A stretch of DNA of 64,000 nt from Welwitschia mirabilis (GCA_051453625.1 JBOZIK010000001.1:94784855-94848854); one strand, 5' to 3'. Counted from the first letter of the stretch, positions 11,352-23,117 are shown. The notes: generated from the letters alone by a model not told the origin. A program made the numbers and translations.

Positions 11352-11805
11352 ATTAGAGAACATAGTTAAGGTGAAAGGATTCAAAAATATGAAAGAAGAC
11401 ATCATGTGGTAATAGTAAAGGTGGAGTTTTCATAATGTCTCATAAAGGCTTGCCTGGCCACTAGGTGCTTTAATAATATTTAAAAAATGCTTTTTATTCC
11501 ATTACATTTAATCATAATAATGAAGAAAACAATAATCTCCCACAATTAATAATTAATCATGCATATATTCTAGGAAGGTGCAATAAAAATAAAAGTAAAT
11601 GAAATCATTACCATTACAAGAACATTCTTAAAGATTATAAAGTAACATTTTAGTCAAGACAAAAAGCATAATTCAATATAACAGAATATCAAGATCATAA
11701 TATTTATATTAGTTAAATATTTCAAAATAATTAAATATTTTTAAATAATTCATTAAACTTAATATTTGCATCTTTTTAAAAAAGGTAAAAAATGTGGACG
11801 TGACA

Positions 11806-11810
11806 AATTC
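11806..11810. repeat. Target-site duplication of element E (right)
   Basis: The bases aattc repeat 3319-3323 exactly. Integrase sequence of element A continues immediately to the right on the minus strand. Confidence 0.85.
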
Positions 11811-12300
11811 TTATGGAAAGAAGGATTTTTCTAAGAACCTTATTAATGAAGTGGGTATCTTGATCACTAATTAAGATTTTAGGAAATCCAAAACAATGGA
11901 AGATATTAGATTTTAGAAAGGAGCATACAGATTTGACATCATTGGTTTGAGTATGAATTGCTTTAACCCATTTCATAAATAGTCTACAACTATCAAGATG
12001 TAATTGTTATTTCAAGAAGATGGTTTAAGGGATCTATAAGGTCTATATCCTAATAATCAAAAGGTTCACATTCAAGAATAGGTTATAAGGGCATATCATG
12101 AGATTTGGTTAAGTTTCCAAAACATTGACATGCATTCAATCTTCTCACATGATTAAAAGAATATTTAAAAAGGGTAGGCCAATAGAAGCTAGCATGAAGG
12201 ATCTTGATGGTTATCTTTTGACCACTAAAGTGACCTCCACACACACCACCATGGTAAAGGGAAATAATATCACATCATTCCCACTATAATATGAACTTAT
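11811..12300 (-). pseudogene. Element A integrase, N-terminal zinc-binding part and core
   Basis: Around 12260-12170 the minus strand reads GGVCGGHFSGQKITIK followed by ILHASFYWPTLFK. This is the HHCC region of Athila-type integrases, where GGHF carries the second His. From 11976 to 11811 a frame reads MKWVKAIHTQTNDVKSVC and then FGFPKILISDQDTHF, the core segment with the second catalytic Asp in SDQDTHF. The frame then runs into the aattc duplication where E inserted and continues at 3318. Stops separate the two readable stretches, for example near the first catalytic Asp. Confidence 0.75.
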
Positions 12301-12562
12301 GCATGATTTGATCTTTCCATCTTTAGTAGAGGTGTGGCTCATTTCATTTATAATATCTTATTTTATGAAGAAAAGATTTTATTTCATTAGACGGCCAATG
12401 TTGAGGGGTTTTAAAAGTGAGAAGATAGTTCACAATATCAACATACCAAGGAGCAGGATGTTGAAAAGATATAGCATATAAATCATGGATGTAAAACAAT
12501 TATTCATTAGGAAAGAAATCCTCAATAAAAATATTAGAAAAGAAATGTAAAGGGCTTCTTTC
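12301..12562 (-). pseudogene. Element A pol, linker between integrase and RNase H
   Basis: This is the connecting stretch of the polyprotein in Athila-like elements. I see no motif in it. By position it continues pol on the minus strand, and it aligns with 37770-38020 in B and 62470-62690 in C (for example the ttcatttataat followed by tttatgaagaaaa stretch). The plus-strand open frame here is a shadow. Confidence 0.45.
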
Positions 12563-12830
12563 TTAAGGAATTCTTGAAATATGATCAACAACATATTTAT
12601 ATTTATCATTTTTATCTATGATGATTAAGTTGAATTCTTGCATGAGAAGTATCCATTGAATAAGTCTAGAACTTGAATATTTTTTAGTTATAAGATAGCA
12701 AATGGTTACATGATCAGTGTAGACATTAATACGAAAGATAATAATATAATGTCTTAGTTTGTCAAGGTAAAAGATAATAGCATGCATTTCTTTATCAGTG
12801 GTGATATAGTTTAATTGAGATCCTAAAATG
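12563..12830 (-). pseudogene. Element A RNase H
   Basis: RNase H removes the RNA strand during reverse transcription. The minus-strand frame from 12787 reads FYLDKLRHYIIIFRINVYTD, then HVTICYLITKKYSSSRLIQW and finally VVDHISRIP. These are the conserved C-terminal blocks of Athila-like RNase H (TDH, the RLIRW block, ADHLSR). The 74-codon stretch is open, which is good preservation for this window. The N-terminal catalytic part to the right has stops. Confidence 0.8.
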
Positions 12831-12989
12831 GTTTTACTAATATAAGCAATAACTTTGTATCCCTTTTTATGTTTTTATTCTAAATCTCCACCTATAAAGA
12901 ATTGCTAGCATCACACATTAACTCAAAATCCATGGTCCAATTGGATCCTTCTACAATTGGCTTAGAAGCGATTTTGTCATTATGATTTT

Positions 12990-13570
12990 CAAAGGAATTT
13001 TAACAATCTTTACTCCCATCAAACTTGGCATCTATTTCAAGTAGGTAATAAAGGGGTTTGCAAATATTGACATAGTACTTAGTGAATCTTCTATACAATT
13101 TATTATGATAAAGAAAGGATCTAATTTGTTTAATATTAGTTGGAGGAGGGAGGTCCTTGATGATGTTTATCTTGGAAAGGTCTATTCTAATACCATTATA
13201 AGAAATGTGGTGACTAAGTACAATCCCATTCCTTACAAGGACATAAATCATCTTCTAACTAAGATGAATGACATATCTATACAATAGTTAAGGACTTTTT
13301 CTAATATCTCTAAGATTTATTTAAAAGAGTCACCAAAGATAGAAAATATGTTCATAATAATATTAATAGACTCCTGATCATATCTTAAAAAATATCTATC
13401 ATGCTATTTAAAAGGTTCTCGAAGCATTGCATAGGTCAAAGGGCATTCTTCTAAAGGCAAAAGTACCAAAAGGGGAGGTGAAGATTATCTTAGATTGATC
13501 TTCATTACACTTGGTTGTAACCACTATATTCATTAAGTATTATTAAGCATAACCTTGAATTCTATTAATA
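12990..13570 (-). pseudogene. Element A reverse transcriptase core
   Basis: RT copies the element RNA into DNA. On the minus strand, 13485-13441 reads SPFGTFAFRRMPF, the conserved palm motif. About 13349-13330 reads IMNIFSIFG where the family has the FMDD catalytic motif, so the catalytic aspartates are not legible. 13251-13000 reads NGIVLSHHISYNGIRID, then LPPPTNIKQIRSFL and YRRFTKYYVNICKPL, the typical RT-to-RNase H connection of Athila. Frameshifts and stops lie between the blocks. Confidence 0.8.
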
Positions 13571-14017
13571 ACTTAATCAAGAAAAGGCAAGGGAAAATTA
13601 TCTTTTTTGGTTACATCATTGAGTTTCCTAAAATCAATGTATACTCACCACTTGCTTCTTGTTTTGGGTACTATGACAAGAGGGCTAATACATTAACTAT
13701 CAGAAAAGGCATAAATGAAACCTGCATCCATAAGTTTAATGATTTCATCCTTGACTACTTGCTTATGAGGCATTAAGTCTTTTTTAAGGTTTCCTAATGA
13801 TTTTAGTATTGTTCTCTAGGTAAATTTCATATTAAACAGTATGAGAAGGAATAGCACTAATATCTTTATGAGTCCATAAAGAAGCTTCCATTTTTAAAGT
13901 AAGAAGTTGAATAAAGGCTTATTCTTGGGAAGGATGAAGTTAAGAACTAATGATAAATGAGCTATTAGAATTGTTATTTAAAAAAATGTATTTCAAACCA
14001 TTAGATAAGTCTTTAAG
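13571..14017 (-). pseudogene. Element A RT N-terminal part
   Basis: This lies between the protease tail and the RT palm on the minus strand and aligns with 39100-39500 in B and 63700-64000 in C. The plus-strand 73-codon frame at 13555-13776 is a shadow. No catalytic motif is certain. The first catalytic Asp of RT is expected near 13500-13600. Confidence 0.5.
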
Positions 14018-14720
14018 TTAAAGATCATTTTCATCCTTCATAGTTGTAGAACATCCATATTGATGTAAAAGTTTTTTAGTGGATCTTACATGTTGGGGAT
14101 TATGATCAAGTATGGATTCAAATTCCTCATGAAAATCATCATTGTAAGAGTGGTTGGAGAGATCTTGGTTGAGTTTGTAAGAATGGAAAAAATTTAAAGA
14201 TTTAAGAATAATAGAATATTCCTCTTCATCATCAAATAAGGTAGAGTTATGTAATGAAAGGAGTTTTTCTTCTAAAGGATGATGTTGAACTAACATAAAG
14301 AATATAACATTTTCTTCCATGTCTAATTCATCCCCCATATCCTTTTCAATGGCATTAAAAACTCTAATACTAAACTTTTTCTGCCTATATGACACTTCAT
14401 CATCCTTGTATGAGTATCAATAACATAATGGGCTGTTACACAAAAGGTTCTTCCTAGAAGTATAGGGTATCCTTCATTATGATAAACCTTAATGATGATC
14501 ATATCTATAGGGTAAAAATCCTCATTAATTTAAATCACTAAGCCTTTGGTTATTTTTTAATTGTTTCATCAACCAATTCCAATGCTATTCTAGTTGTTTA
14601 AATCCTTTCTTCTAATTAGAGTTTTTATAAATGTGTAAAGGTATAATGTTTACACTTGCTTCTATGCCTATTAAGTATTTCTTCTTTTTTTTTTATTTGC
14701 CTTTAAAACAACACAAATGG
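14018..14720 (-). pseudogene. Element A aspartic protease and protease-RT linker
   Basis: The protease cuts the gag-pol polyprotein. On the minus strand around 14672-14636 the sequence reads GIEASVNIIPLHIYK. The family motif here has Asp before the small residues (DxGASVNLMP type), so the catalytic Asp is lost. Around 14450 it reads RKNLLCNSPL, near the family's GRPFL block. The open frame 14395-14018 (MSYRQKKFSIRVFNAIEKDM onward) is the acidic linker that follows the protease in Athila-like elements. Confidence 0.65.
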
Positions 14721-14779
14721 TGGTTGCCCCTAGGTTTTTAAACTTAGTACATTTTTCAGAAACCAAGTTGAAAAGATAT

Positions 14780-16443
14780 TGAGCAATGAATACTTTACTT
14801 GGAATTGTCCTCTTTTATTTTCTTCTCATTAAGTCCTTTCAAATTTTCTTGTACTTGGGATTGTCTTGAAGGATTTTCCAAAAGAGTAGGCTGATAGTGA
14901 CATCATTCATAATTTTCTTTGAGTACTCATCATAAGTTGAATTGGTATTCAATCTATTTATCCATGGGATATTCTTCTTCTTTGAATGTTGGTTTTTATT
15001 GTGGGATTTCAAGTTGAGAGTAGTAGGAAAGTTTGGTTAATTAATAATTTGAACATCATCTTCTTTAGGTACTTCATTGTCCTTGTGGAAATAACTGGAA
15101 GGTTCTTCATGGGGAATAGTATCATATCCACTTCTTGTAATGACTTGCCAATATTTCTTCACAATCATTTGGATTAGGAATAGTTTGGATGGCGAGTAAT
15201 CCTTATGGCCTTTAATTTCATAGAGTGCTTTACTAAAGGAGGCAAATGAAATTTTATAAGTTTTTATTTTGATTTTCCAGAATTTTTTGGATGGTTTCTT
15301 ATGTATTTTTGAATTTTTCCATTATTTTTTAGAAGAGTTATTTCTATTGTAGTTGAAAAAATTAGACTGAAAGTTATGGCTTTTATATTATTATTAAATG
15401 AAGGTTTCAAATATATTAAAGGCCCATTATTTTTTAGTGGATATTTTTGATTGCCTTCAAAGTTATTTGGCATTTGATTGAATGCATAAAATTAATTGTA
15501 AATAACCTCTTTACAAGTTGGTAAAGCTAGGTATTCTTTAGTAGAGTGAGAGTTTTAATCATGTATTTCATAATGATTAAGTTGATTTAGTAATTTTGCA
15601 TCATGGAATCTTTTGTGTAACTTTTCAAGGTACTAGTAAGATCACTAAGTAGGATGTTAATCTTTAGTTGTTCTTCTTTATGTTGCACTTTTTTTGAATA
15701 TCTAAGCATTTCCTCTATAGTTCTAGTATCTTTACATGTAGTTTTGGGTCAATTTTGACTTCCTTTTACAAGGTTTTCTAATCAATTTCAAGCATCATCT
15801 AAAATAGAATTGAGTAAATTTCCATCACATGAAAAATCTACAGGTTATTCAATTTGATTATTCAATCCACTATAGAAGTAATCAATAAAATTTTCTTTTA
15901 AAAACTCATTCACTAGATTGAATGATATGGTTATTAAAAATCTTTTATATGTTAAGGAATAATCTTCATAACGGTATTATTGGAAATTGGTTACTTCATT
16001 TCTTCTTTTTCTCATGACTGTCTCATTCATGAATTATTTGTTAAATACCTATTATACTTCATTCCAACTTTTAAGGCTTTTGTGTTAGATTGTTTTAAGC
16101 TAAATTTTTTCTTTTCCTCTAAGGGTAAAAGGAATGATGATCATGTAGATTCTATATTAAATTTTGTTTTTCCCATTTTCTAAAGTAAGAATGAGTATTC
16201 AATCTTAGCTATGTGTTGGAATGGGTTCTCATTAGATTCTCTAGAAAAAGTAGGATAGGAATTCAAGTTTTTTAACTCTATATCATCTCTGGCGGGTAGG
16301 TCAAATGGGTTTTAAAGTTTCATCTTTTTATTATCCAACATATCCCTTAGAGTGATATCTAAACTAGAGGCTCTTAACATTTTATATGGAGAAGGATTAG
16401 AAGATAATTTAAGAGTAGTTTGTGAAGATTTATTGGATGCCAT
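14780..16443 (-). pseudogene. Element A gag
   Basis: Gag forms the virus-like particle. On the minus strand I read, in order: MASNKSSQTTLKLSSN at 16443 (likely start); TLRDMLDNKKMKL; then NPFDLPARDDIELKNL near 16315-16265; and SGLNNQIE*PVDFSCDGNL near 15870-15820. The last block is the end of the Pfam retrotransposon gag domain in Athila elements, and the same blocks occur in B. Stops and frameshifts separate the blocks. No CCHC zinc knuckle is readable. The C-terminal part near 15470-15264 is open for 69 codons but featureless. Confidence 0.75.
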
Positions 16444-16499
16444 AGAGGTAGGACAATTAGGATGACTAGACAAAGGAGAAAAATAGGATTTTACCAAAA

Positions 16500-17303
16500 A
16501 TTGATTTATTTTTAGAAATTTTCAAAGGTCTAGAGAGAGGAGTCTGTGAACAAGAAATAATAAATGAAGAATAATCATCTTCCTCAATTAAAGAAATAAA
16601 ATTTTATTTCTCACCTCAAATTCTTGAATTAAAGTCAACCAAACCTTCTTTAATTGTTTCTTTAAGGAAATATTTTTCATGAGTGTATTTGCCTTTATTG
16701 CTATTTATTATTACCCTACAAGGTTAAATTATGTTAAATAAACTTCTTTACATTCAAGTGGCAACAATCTCCAAAATTACTCAAAGTGGAAGAAGTAGAA
16801 TATACCAAATGAATGTGGTAATCACTCAGATTGCATAAAGCATAAAGTGTAGGTCAAGTTTGTTGAAAATAATAATCAATATGGTAATTTCCAAGATTAC
16901 ATGAAGTGTGAGGGATAGACCTAATAAGGATTGATATAATCTCCTTCAAAGAAGGAGTAGGCCTATGATAAAAAATAACTTCAAAAGTGTAAAATGCTAA
17001 AATAAAAATGATTTCTAAAATATAAGTTACTGAATTGAAATATAAATCCCTCAAATTAATATTTTACTTGAAAGTAAAGAAATGGAAACTATAAGAAATC
17101 AGAAATAATAATCAAAATTTACAAATAAGGGAAATTAAAGTACACTCCAAATGGATAATCAATTAATTACTTGTAGACCAAAAAGTAATCATGCAATTGT
17201 GAGTAGATCCAAGAGGATAAAATACAGTACTACACAAATAAATAACTTGAAGTGAATTTAAGATCCTTACTTGAGCAATGATAATATTTTTATTTTTTTA
17301 AAG
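16500..17303 (-). other. Element A leader between 5' LTR and gag
   Basis: This is the untranslated leader of A. There is no motif apart from AT-rich runs. A plant gypsy leader of this length, about 0.8 kb, is ordinary. Confidence 0.5.
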
Positions 17304-17324
17304 CCTTTCCTAATAATGGCATCA
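17304..17324 (-). other. Element A primer-binding site (tRNA-Asp type)
   Basis: The minus strand reads tgatgccattattaggaaa followed by gg. Against the Athila/Tat site TGGCGCCGTTGCCGGGGA and its following bases there are eight differences, all of them G-to-A or C-to-T. It lies four bases inside the 5' LTR end. Confidence 0.8.
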
Positions 17325-17328
17325 AAAT

Positions 17329-18488
17329 ATTGTAATGCTTATTTATGCTTTAAAATCTAATATTATAAAGATCAAACTTGATTTTCAACACCTAAAAAGC
17401 TAATAATATAATTATACACAATACACATTTGTGTTGTGGAATCAACTCAAATGTCTTACATTTAAAGAAACTTCTAAAAGAGAACTCAAAAATTAATTTC
17501 AAAAAGAGAAGAAAAACATATTTTTGAATTTTTATTTATAAGAAATAAAATAGAATAATGCAAGGATGAAGTTTAAATGCAATGCAATGAAATGAATTAA
17601 AATGCAATGTAATGTAGAATGAATGCAAGCCTAATGCAAATCATTAACCAAATTTTCAATATATTATCATTTATATTAGTCTTTATAACCTATATCAACT
17701 ACAAATTCATGTCACTTTCATTGCAATTAAGATACATTATAAGAAATAGAACAAAAAATATTTGAAAATAATTCCAATTTAATCAATATCTTTATTAATC
17801 AAATTGAACTACATCCACTTACAAACAATAACTCCTCAATGGAGGATTCGCATACCAACACCAAGGTAGTCCTTTTCACAAGTAGGATGGATCTCCTTGA
17901 CTTTGATAATCTTCAATTATCATAAGAATTTGAACATCAAAAAGATATGGAACGAGCTAAGGGGGTCTATTTATACTTTGGGATGGGTGGTTAAGGATCA
18001 CCAAGGGGTTAAACTGAAGAGGCATAATTAGATTTATAATTTCATAATAAATTAATTAGTTTTTTAAATAGTTCTATTTGTCATTTGATCCATCAACTGC
18101 ACAATGTAGTGGATGACCTATCCAATGGCCAACTACCACTCTACACATGTTGATCATTCAGTCTTTGCTGATAGTTACCCATCTAGGATCATCTAGATAA
18201 TGATATAGATGATGTCAAAACATGTCAAATAGCCTCTGCTAGTTTTTGTTCTACTAAGATCATTTATATTATTGTGAGGATGACTAGATTATCTTACTTA
18301 AATCCATTTTTACCATTATCCTTTGGTTCACCATCATAAAAGAATAGTTTCTTATGTTGGAAATCAATGTATTTTATGACTTACATGGAAGTTTTTCATA
18401 ATTTACACAAGCTTCTTGAAATCCTATCAATAGATCTTAAAAATATGCTTCACAAATATTTCAAATAGTTTAATTTGGCTTCACAACA
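17329..18488 (-). repeat. Element A 5' LTR
   Basis: This is 1160 bp long, aligning with 1-1122. On the plus strand it starts tattgtaatgc (TG decayed to TA) and ends acaaca. A TATA box lies at 17968-17975 on the minus strand. Confidence 0.85.
17968..17975 (-). promoter_or_regulatory. TATA box in A 5' LTR
   Basis: The minus strand reads tataaata followed by gacccc. The equivalent site in the 3' LTR (about 600-620) is decayed. The strand agrees with A. Confidence 0.6.
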
Positions 18489-18582
18489 TTCCCTGCTTGA
18501 AAACTTGATCTTTTGTTGTCTATCTTATGACTTGAAATTTCTTTAACCTTTACCTTTGACTTGCATAAGCCATGCTAGGAAC
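18489..18582. other. Flank right of A; nothing recognisable
   Basis: The first five bases (ttccc) are the expected right target duplication of A, whose left partner is outside the window. The rest shows no feature. Confidence 0.4.
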
Positions 18583-19130
18583 TGTGATAATTCATGATTC
18601 TTACTTCATGTTGTTGTTTTAAACAAATGATAAAGTGGAGCATAGAAAATGATAATTTATCTTGCTAAGAAGGGCATATGAAAATGTTAATTATCTAGCT
18701 TGTTGTGGAATTCTTTTAAAAAGGAGTCATTTGTTCAGCATTGTAGATTTATAATATTTTATGTCTAGTAGTCTTTTACCTATAATAAATTTATAATAAT
18801 GTATTTTATGATATCAAATTAAATAGTTTTTTAAACTTTGGTTTTGGCTTATTGTTGTAGCTCTACTTGAGGCTTTAGTTAAATAAGCATCATTTTTTAT
18901 TATAAATTTCCTTAAGTGATTTAATATCCTTTTAGCTTATCTCTATACCTTATTAGACCATAAGTTTTTAAAAAGTAAATTTTACATTTTGGTATCAGAG
19001 CATTGTATAGAAGATTTTTTAATTATTAAAATGAGTATCACATTTTAATTTATAGTGTCATCTAAACTTTCTGGATATATAAAATACAAGTCTTATAATA
19101 AATGTGGGTGGTTCCTGCACATCCAAGATA
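18583..19130 (+). mobile_element. Element G: fragment of a copia-like element (LTR end, PBS, gag start)
   Basis: An intact iMet-type primer-binding site, tggtatcagagc, lies at 18990-19001 on the plus strand, three bases after ttttaca, a plausible LTR end. About 28 bases later ATG opens a frame MSITF*FIVSSKLSGYIKY, similar in layout to the start of copia gag proteins (a short leader, then L-x-G-x-N-Y). The LTR start is a guess (tgtgataattc at 18583). The element is cut at about 19130, where a fragment of a different type begins on the other strand. No 3' LTR was found. Confidence 0.45.
18990..19001 (+). other. Element G primer-binding site (iMet type)
   Basis: tggtatcagagc is a perfect 12-base match to the complement of the initiator Met tRNA 3' end. 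It is preceded by a CA-ended stretch as expected for LTR, spacer, PBS. Confidence 0.7.
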
Positions 19131-19560
19131 ATGATCTAGATAATGTACCTAACTAGGATGTGCATGTCTTACCCATAAACCATAACTATGATAGTGTTAA
19201 TATCCTTCCCATGATTTTTGTAATGAATCTCAATGTGCATGATGTCATAAAGCTCATTAATCTCTCTAGTTTACCATGATCCATAGACATCCAAGAGCCT
19301 TTTCATCTGAAGCTGGGTGAAATGTGGATCTACCTCTAGATCCAATTTTTACATGAATTCATCATAGTTCTTCTCTAGCTTAATCACTACATTAGTAATT
19401 GCCTCTACTCTTACTGGATGAAACTAAGCTTTATCTCTCTTCTTATCTCTAGGAAGAGGAGATGGTTTAGACTCTACCTAGGAAGTGGTCTTAGCCTTAG
19501 CAACCTATCTATACTATGCATGTATCTGTAACCTACTAAAAAGTACATGTTAAGTATATA
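19131..19560 (-). pseudogene. Element H: 5' part of the post-pol frame seen in B and C
   Basis: This stretch resembles 33930-34290 in B and 49650-49950 in C on the same strand. Shared marks are the ctcaatgtgcatgatgtcat segment and a final block around ttagccttagcaacctatct. It would encode the N-terminal part of the unidentified post-pol protein described for B, but the frame is too broken to translate with confidence. It is truncated on the left by G. It shows that another Athila-like element of B's group lies between A and D. Confidence 0.45.
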
Positions 19561-22500
19561 AGATGAGGATATATTCCATGAAAATTAGCTCATATAATTA
19601 CATTAAAATAATCCATAAAATCCAAAATATGTGCAGTCTAAACTTAAAATTTCCATAATGAAATATACTCCTACTTCCCACCAATTAAACTAATTTTCTC
19701 AAATTATGTGAAAAATAAGAAAGGAAAGAAGGAAAAAGGGCAATTACATAAAAAAAGGCAATTATATCAAAAAAGGATAATTATATACTTATAATTAAAA
19801 AAATTAAAGTTCTAGATTACATTTTCTTGATGGTAGAAATATCTAGTTCATGAAGCTAAGTGTTTTGACTATGTAGTTGCACAATTTCACTATGAAATAA
19901 AAGATAACATTGAAGTTAACCTAGAAATCATAGTTTCTAAGGAATTTAAGTTAAAATTATTAGGACCTCATAAAATGCATGGTAAATTGATGAACTATTT
20001 AAATCAAAATGATGGTAATACAAAATTGATAATAGTATGTGAAAAAGTATCTCTTTAAAGACTTTAAAACATTAGAAATAAGAAAAATTAAGCTAAGAAG
20101 AAAATAAACTTAATTTAAAATCTGAATGTAGAATGAATATCCTACCAAATTCCATATCAGAAAGTAAGTGAATAAAGGTGAGATTAAGTGATAGTAGCTG
20201 AGGGATCAGAGAGTAGTTAAAATGATGAAAGAATGTAAGAAAGTAAAAATAAAAAGGGACTAACAATGGACTTATTGCACTTGTCTTAAGCTTTTCCTTA
20301 AGGAAAGCCTTAGAATAACTACCACTAAATAATTAAAAAATGAGTGGCTCTTATGTTTTTTTTATGTTTATTTAGGATAATGTTGTGAAAAATCATCATC
20401 TACCTAGCTTCTTCTGATGGAAAAAATAATTCTAAGCAAGTCAATAAAAAAAAAAGATTAAAAAATGTCAAAAATAACTTAAATAGGATGGAAGAGGCAT
20501 CAGAGACTTATAGTTAGAAGTAAGAGATTAGAGAGAAGGATCATCATCCACCTATCTTATCTAGATGATAAGAGTTGATAACCTCACTAGAGTTAGCAAA
20601 GACAAAGATATAAGACTAAAAAATGTAATACTTTAGATATCAAGTGTTTCCTAAAGTGCTTTTAGATCTCAAAGCTTATAACAAAGATGACTCAAAAAGG
20701 GGTGAAAAGAATTAACTCATTATTTAAGGGCCAAGAAAATTAAATTAAAGGCATCTAAGAACTAAAAATTAACCCACCATAAAAGATAAGTAAATTGTGA
20801 TAGAAACCATCTTAGCACAATGCTCAAAAAAATTGGTCAATGATGTAAGGCATGAAGGAAAATGTGCATATAGTATTCATCATGATTTTTAGCATAAAAA
20901 CTAGATAGAAGTAATTAGATAAATAATGCATGTTTTTTTAAGCTCTTACACTTTATAACTAAGACCCTCATTGTAGTAGAGTTCTAATGTTATTTTTTCC
21001 ATAGAAATAAATCAAGATACAAACTAAATAGTTATGACACAAAATTCTTTAACTTGCAAGGATTCAAAACAATGTAAAAATCAAGAGTGAGATGAGAGTA
21101 AGCTTTGATGGAAAATTAGGCAAACAAGCCAATTTCAAAGATCTAACATGAGTTACTAAAAAGGAAAACCTTCACTTTAATAATATGTTATAAATTCTTG
21201 AAATAAACCTCATATTGTTAAGTTGTTATGGCTTGAATGATGATGATATAATCTCATTAACTACATAATATTATTGAATTTCATAGTTACTTTGGTCCTT
21301 CATAGCCTAATGTAGGAATGAAAAGTAAGAATAAAAATGCTTAAGATCCATCAAATAGGATGAGCACAACCAAGAATTAAAATTAAGAAGATCACTTAGT
21401 AAACAAATGTTCTTAACACTGTAGTCTCATTCAAGTATTAAAAATGTAATGTTAATTGCAACTTAAATAAAAAAATCAAAGTTTATAAAGACTTATTAAA
21501 GTTACCCTTGAAGATAGCTAGCTCCTAAAGAATAAGCTTAGAAAAACATGTAAACAATTAATAGTTTAAAAGTTTCAACTATTTTTATTAGCCAAAGATT
21601 CTTACAAATGAGGGTGATTGGATCTTTTTATAGGTTAAAATAGGATAGGATTCCTCGATTAGGGTTTTACAATTTAAGGTTTTTAATTGAAAAATTAATT
21701 CTTTTAAGGTAACACATTTTATTAAAATTTGGTGATGTAACTGCTTAAACCCATAAGAGAAAATTTATCACTTCCTAGAGACAACTCCAGAATGTAGCCT
21801 TTTAGGTATTTTAATTTAAAGGACTAGCAGCACTAATGACCTAGATGGCAATGCAGGCATTTTTAGTTAAATTATCTTCAACTTTTAATATGTTATTTAG
21901 AAAGTAGCAACTTAAAATTATCACAAGAAAATGCATAAGTTTAAAAATTATGTTGTAAATGGTAGAAGGCATAATTTTATGATAAAAAGTAAATTTAATA
22001 TTTTTACTAACTTAAATTAGTTAAACATTCTTGGTTTAAATGTTAATTTTTATAGGTTATCAAACCACCTAACTAGACTTTTACTAGATTTCTAAGAAAA
22101 AGCATGAAAAAGAGAATGATTTAACATGAAAATATTCTAAAGAAAAATATTCAGGTATGTGAAAGATACATTTTTTGAAACATTTTTAATCAATTTTTAT
22201 AAACTAAGCATTAAAATCAAAAAACCTCCTTGAAAAACAAATGTCATACCCATAGCCAAAATTGAACTTTGTTCTTAAAGTTTAAAAGATTGAAAAATTC
22301 ATTACAAATTTTGAGAACATGTCAAGGATATTAAAAAAAAATATTTTTATTACATTTATTTTTATTACATTACAACTAGATAAACAATATAATGCAAAAA
22401 TTAAACTAGCATGCATTCAAAAAAAATTCAAAGTATAACTTCAACCAAATGACTATCTATGAGAGAATATTCTTTATAATGTTGTGTCAATTTAATGTTG

Positions 22501-22646
22501 TCTTTGGAAGATGTCTTTTTTTTTATTTTATGATCTTCTCCATTTTTCCTTAGAATTTACTAATCCAAGTCTTGTGTTCTCTTAGCATCTATTTAGGAAA
22601 TATCTTACTAGATGAGAAAGAAGAAGAATGTAAGGATGAAGGAAAA
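19561..22646. other. Element H spacer, no coding sequence recognised
   Basis: This is about 3 kb of AT-rich sequence. By position on the minus strand it corresponds to the spacer between integrase and the post-pol frame of B (34300-36690), and it is similar in length. A near-palindrome ttatctagatgataa lies at about 20557. Around 21600-21640 the minus strand contains ctataaaaagatcc, which looks like a TATA box. No domain motif was found. Confidence 0.35.
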
Positions 22647-22669
22647 GAGGAGGAGGAGGAGGAGGAGGA
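22647..22669. repeat. (GGA)n microsatellite
   Basis: About seven perfect gga units occur inside a longer purine-rich run (aagaagaagaatg to gaggat). Confidence 0.9.
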
Positions 22670-23117
22670 TGTGAAGTGTCTCTAATAAGATCTTTGCATT
22701 AAAAACAAGTTATTGGAGATATATATAAGAAGTGACATATCAAGTAAGAGTGCAAATAGGATATGTATCATGCTCCAATTTTTCTTCTTGCTTAGGTCAC
22801 CACTATTTTTCATGCTACTCATGTTATGCCTTGGGATCTAATCTATATTCCTTTACCTTTAGACTTGAATTATTTTTTGAGAAGTAATGGTTTTAATGTA
22901 AGCTCTCTCCCAACCTTCACAATGTAATGTTTGACACAAGCTATTATGGATAATGTTAAAAATGAAGTAGGGCAATGGAACATTATTCTCATTTCCTACA
23001 TGATTAATGATGATCTTAAATAAAAATTTGATAATATAACAAGGTTACTTTTCTTGAATAAGTCTAATGAGATCTAGGTGGTTGCTATAGGCNNNNNNNN
23101 NNNNNNNNNNNNNNNNN

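Larger units (their letters stand above)
3324..11805 (-). mobile_element. Element E: chromodomain Ty3/Gypsy element (Tekay/Del type), nested in A
   Basis: Paired LTRs of 2113 and 2150 bp bound a 4.2 kb interior. On the minus strand the LTR starts tgtcacgtcc. The PBS after the 5' LTR reads tggtattagagc, one base from the iMet-type tggtatcagagc. The polypurine tract gaggtgagaaa abuts the 3' LTR. The last readable pol segment is a decayed chromodomain. These features together point to the chromovirus branch. The interior is short for a full gag-pol and most of it is unrecognisable. Insertion into A's integrase is shown by the exact aattc duplication and by A's reading frame continuing on both sides. 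Confidence 0.88.
9656..11805 (-). repeat. Element E 5' LTR, with an assembly gap
   Basis: This is the partner of 3324-5436. It includes the tandem array 10661-10946, a TATA box at 11343-11351 and a run of N at 10331-10524. The 194 N match the roughly 200 bp present at the same place in the other LTR, so this gap is sized correctly. A 29-bp tandem duplication at 11230-11287 is absent from the left copy. Confidence 0.88.
1..18488 (-). mobile_element. Element A: Athila-like Ty3/Gypsy LTR retrotransposon, split by element E
   Basis: Two diverged copies of one LTR bound this element (1-1122 and 17329-18488). Reading on the minus strand gives the order 5' LTR, tRNA-Asp-type PBS, gag, protease, RT, RNase H, integrase, spacer, polypurine tract, 3' LTR. 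The order and motifs match the Athila/Tat group, for example RNase H ending in VVDHISRIP and the RT-connection motif NGIVLSHHIS. Without the inserted element E (8482 bp) and its target duplication, A is about 10 kb. The start of the left LTR lies just outside the window, so A's own target duplication can be read only on the right (18489-18493, ttccc). All frames are broken and the element is surely immobile. The Athila assignment is by pattern, not by a phylogeny. Confidence 0.85.

Noticed and set aside
13105-13776. Plus-strand frames at 13105-13287 and 13555-13776
   Set aside because: Antisense to clearly recognisable RT of element A.
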